DNA of 64,000 bases. It comes from Fibrobacterota bacterium (GTDB lineage Bacteria; Fibrobacterota; Chitinivibrionia; Chitinivibrionales; Chitinispirillaceae). The notes under the pieces are model-generated. The model made no database searches and was not told the DNA's origin. It saw only the letters and a program-made list of their open reading frames with translations. Below, piece by piece: positions 62,637-64,000 of the stretch (position 1 is its first letter; each line of letters begins with the position of its first letter). The DNA lies in the NCBI GenBank assembly GCA_023436205.1, contig JAEZKC010000035.1, forward strand, positions 79,681-143,680. Reading direction: 5' to 3'. The translations under genes were made by a program, and so were the position numbers.

Positions 62637-62913
62637 GAACGCCCCGCCCAGGCTGCGTGGGCGGTTGGGAGTGTATCTGCTGGAGGTACATTGCGGTGTG
62701 TATGTGGGAGATCACTCCAAGCGGGTCCGTGAGATGCTTTGGGAGCAGGTGGTGAGTTTTATTGATGACGGGAATGCGGTGATGATGTGGAACACCAATA
62801 CAGAGTCAGGGTTTGATTTTGTTACTCACGGAAAAAACAGGCGGGCACCGGTGGAGATGGATGGTTTGAAACTGGTGGGATTTCACCCTGATGCAGTGCA
62901 GCGGTATTCCTGA
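62611..62913 (+). CDS. cas2: Cas2 (type I-E)
   Basis: 100 residues from a GTG at 62611, giving MAMLVIVVENAPPRLRGRLG, close to the E. coli Cas2e start. The ATG 6 bases on is the other option. AAGGAGA precedes it. The ferredoxin-like fold and WEQVVSFIDDGNAVMMW and TESGFDFVTHGKNRR segments are typical. It overlaps cas1 by 26 bases, so the two are coupled. It ends 107 bp before the first CRISPR repeat. Confidence 0.95.
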   Translation: MAMLVIVVENAPPRLRGRLGVYLLEVHCGVYVGDHSKRVREMLWEQVVSFIDDGNAVMMWNTNTESGFDFVTHGKNRRAPVEMDGLKLVGFHPDAVQRYS

Positions 62914-63020
62914 ATGCTTGACATAAGTTCTTTGAAATAAAGCTGGAAAAAAGTACTTTTTAATCGGTGGGAAAATTGAGGGATTCTAAGTTGTTGGAAT
63001 TCCGGAGGTTAGGATTTAGT
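62914..63020 (+). promoter_or_regulatory. CRISPR leader
   Basis: 107 AT-rich bases between cas2 and the first repeat, the usual side for the leader in type I-E. TTGAAA at 62932-62937 and TACTTT at 62954-62959 (16 apart) are a possible array promoter; TTGACA at 62918-62923 is another -35. No clear IHF site was found by eye. Confidence 0.6.
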
Positions 63021-64000
63021 ATGTTCCCCGTATGCACGGGGATGAACCGAGAGGTTACGAAAATGCTGAAACATGCGTATAATGTTCCCCGTATGCACGG
63101 GGATGAACCGGACGGAATTGCATCCTTTGCGGAATGCAGATAATGTTCCCCGTATGCACGGGGATGAACCGGGTCATGCCGTCGGTAGTAAGACCGAGAG
63201 TGTATGTTCCCCGTATGCACGGGGATGAACCGTGATCCAGAAATAACACCAGATATAAACACTGATGTTCCCCGTATGCACGGGGATGAACCGCAATATC
63301 TTGGGAGCCTAGATTTAATTCGGGTATGTTCCCCGTATGCACGGGGATGAACCGCTCTGGAATCTGTCCGTTGGATTATTGATACCATGTTCCCCGTATG
63401 CACGGGGATGAACCGATTCGTCCATGCAAGTTCACAATCAGCAAAATATGTTCCCCGTATGCACGGGGATGAACCGCCAGTACCGCTAATTAAATCGGCT
63501 CCGTTGCGATGTTCCCCGTATGCACGGGGATGAACCGCGGCTGCGCTTGTTAATTTTCTCCAGTCAAATATGTTCCCCGTATGCACGGGGATGAACCGTT
63601 ACGGCCTCCCAAATATTATGATAATCTATAATGTTCCCCGTATGCACGGGGATGAACCGTTGGGAAGAAGGCTGCGGTGGACAAGATAATGATGTTCCCC
63701 GTATGCACGGGGATGAACCGAAATTCAGCATTTACTCTGAGGCTTCCGAGTGATGTTCCCCGTATGCACGGGGATGAACCGTACTCCTCTGCTCGTGGCC
63801 TTATACAATTTATATGTTCCCCGTATGCACGGGGATGAACCGTTCAGCATACCAGAGTAGGAATTGCAGGATGAATGTTCCCCGTATGCACGGGGATGAA
63901 CCGCCGAGGGTTAAAAAACATTGCTAAACTTTTTGATGTTCCCCGTATGCACGGGGATGAACCGTTTTAGTCAAAGTTCATGGTAAAAATCCTCATATGT
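63021..64000 (+). CRISPR. type I-E CRISPR array, at least 16 repeats, continuing past the window
   Basis: 16 identical 29-bp repeats start at 63021 and every 61 bases after (63082, 63143 ... 63936), with the first 4 bases of a 17th at 63997. Each repeat starts ATGTTCCCC, has the perfect stem CCCCGT/ACGGGG around ATGC, and ends in the Cas6e handle ATGAACCG. All 16 spacers are exactly 32 bases and all differ. No repeat degenerates, so the old end lies outside the window. Transcription should run from the cas2 side. Confidence 0.99.

Noticed and set aside
62960..63586. Minus-strand open frame of about 208 codons made of repeated RFIPVHTGN, SSPCIRGT and VHPRAYGEH units
   Set aside because: It is the translation of the CRISPR repeats in successive frames; it has no independent coding evidence. 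The same applies to 63055-63342.

Overview
The window looks like a chromosomal piece of a Gram-negative, biomass-degrading bacterium. I infer a Fibrobacterota/Chitinispirillia-like or related FCB-group organism. The reasons are outer-membrane biogenesis genes (kdsA, Pal-type OmpA lipoprotein, RND/TolC export, a PorV-like barrel protein), secreted glycoside hydrolases and a phosphatase that end in type IX-like C-terminal sorting domains, an archaeal-type prolyl-tRNA synthetase and moderate GC content. The assignment rests on gene content only.

Layout. 1-4.5 kb: end of a DacB-type D,D-peptidase, a YwqK-repeat lipoprotein, a eukaryotic-type HisA, ApbE and KdsA. 4.6-9.7 kb: housekeeping block gap-pgk-tpiA-secG-tRNA-Leu(GAG)-rlmN, with a clear sigma70-like promoter before gap and terminators after gap and after the tRNA. 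9.75-15.5 kb: a translationally coupled tripartite RND efflux operon. 15.9-24.8 kb: a PorV-like/TPR outer-membrane protein, a nitroreductase, a lysA / stand-alone AICAR formyltransferase pair, an acetyltransferase, proS, a decayed gene and a Pal-like lipoprotein. 25-46.8 kb: accessory metabolism and secretion (DUF389 membrane protein, PhoA-like phosphatase, GT4 glycosyltransferase, PTS enzyme I, archaemetzincin, methyltransferase, GH5 cellulase, a second glycosidase-like protein, AraC regulator, UvrA-like ATPase). 46.8-52.1 kb: hflKC and an antiporter-EIIA fusion separated by intergenic regions packed with three families of dispersed imperfect repeats.

52.3-64 kb: a complete type I-E CRISPR-Cas locus. 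A WYL-domain regulator, with a perfect 18-bp palindrome about 115 bp upstream of its start, precedes cas3, cas8e, cse2, cas7, cas5 and cas6e. Then comes a GxxExxY-family PD-(D/E)XK-like gene bracketed by arrays of a CCGTGTAATC-type repeat. cas1, cas2, a 107-nt leader and a CRISPR array follow. The array holds 16 full repeats plus the start of a 17th, runs off the window edge, and keeps an exact 61-nt period.

How the parts work together: the cas genes form a Cascade/Cas3 interference module and a Cas1-Cas2 adaptation module, which the GxxExxY element separates. The WYL protein is the obvious candidate regulator. The GxxExxY/repeat element lodged inside the cas operon and the palindrome before the WYL gene are the least described parts of the window.
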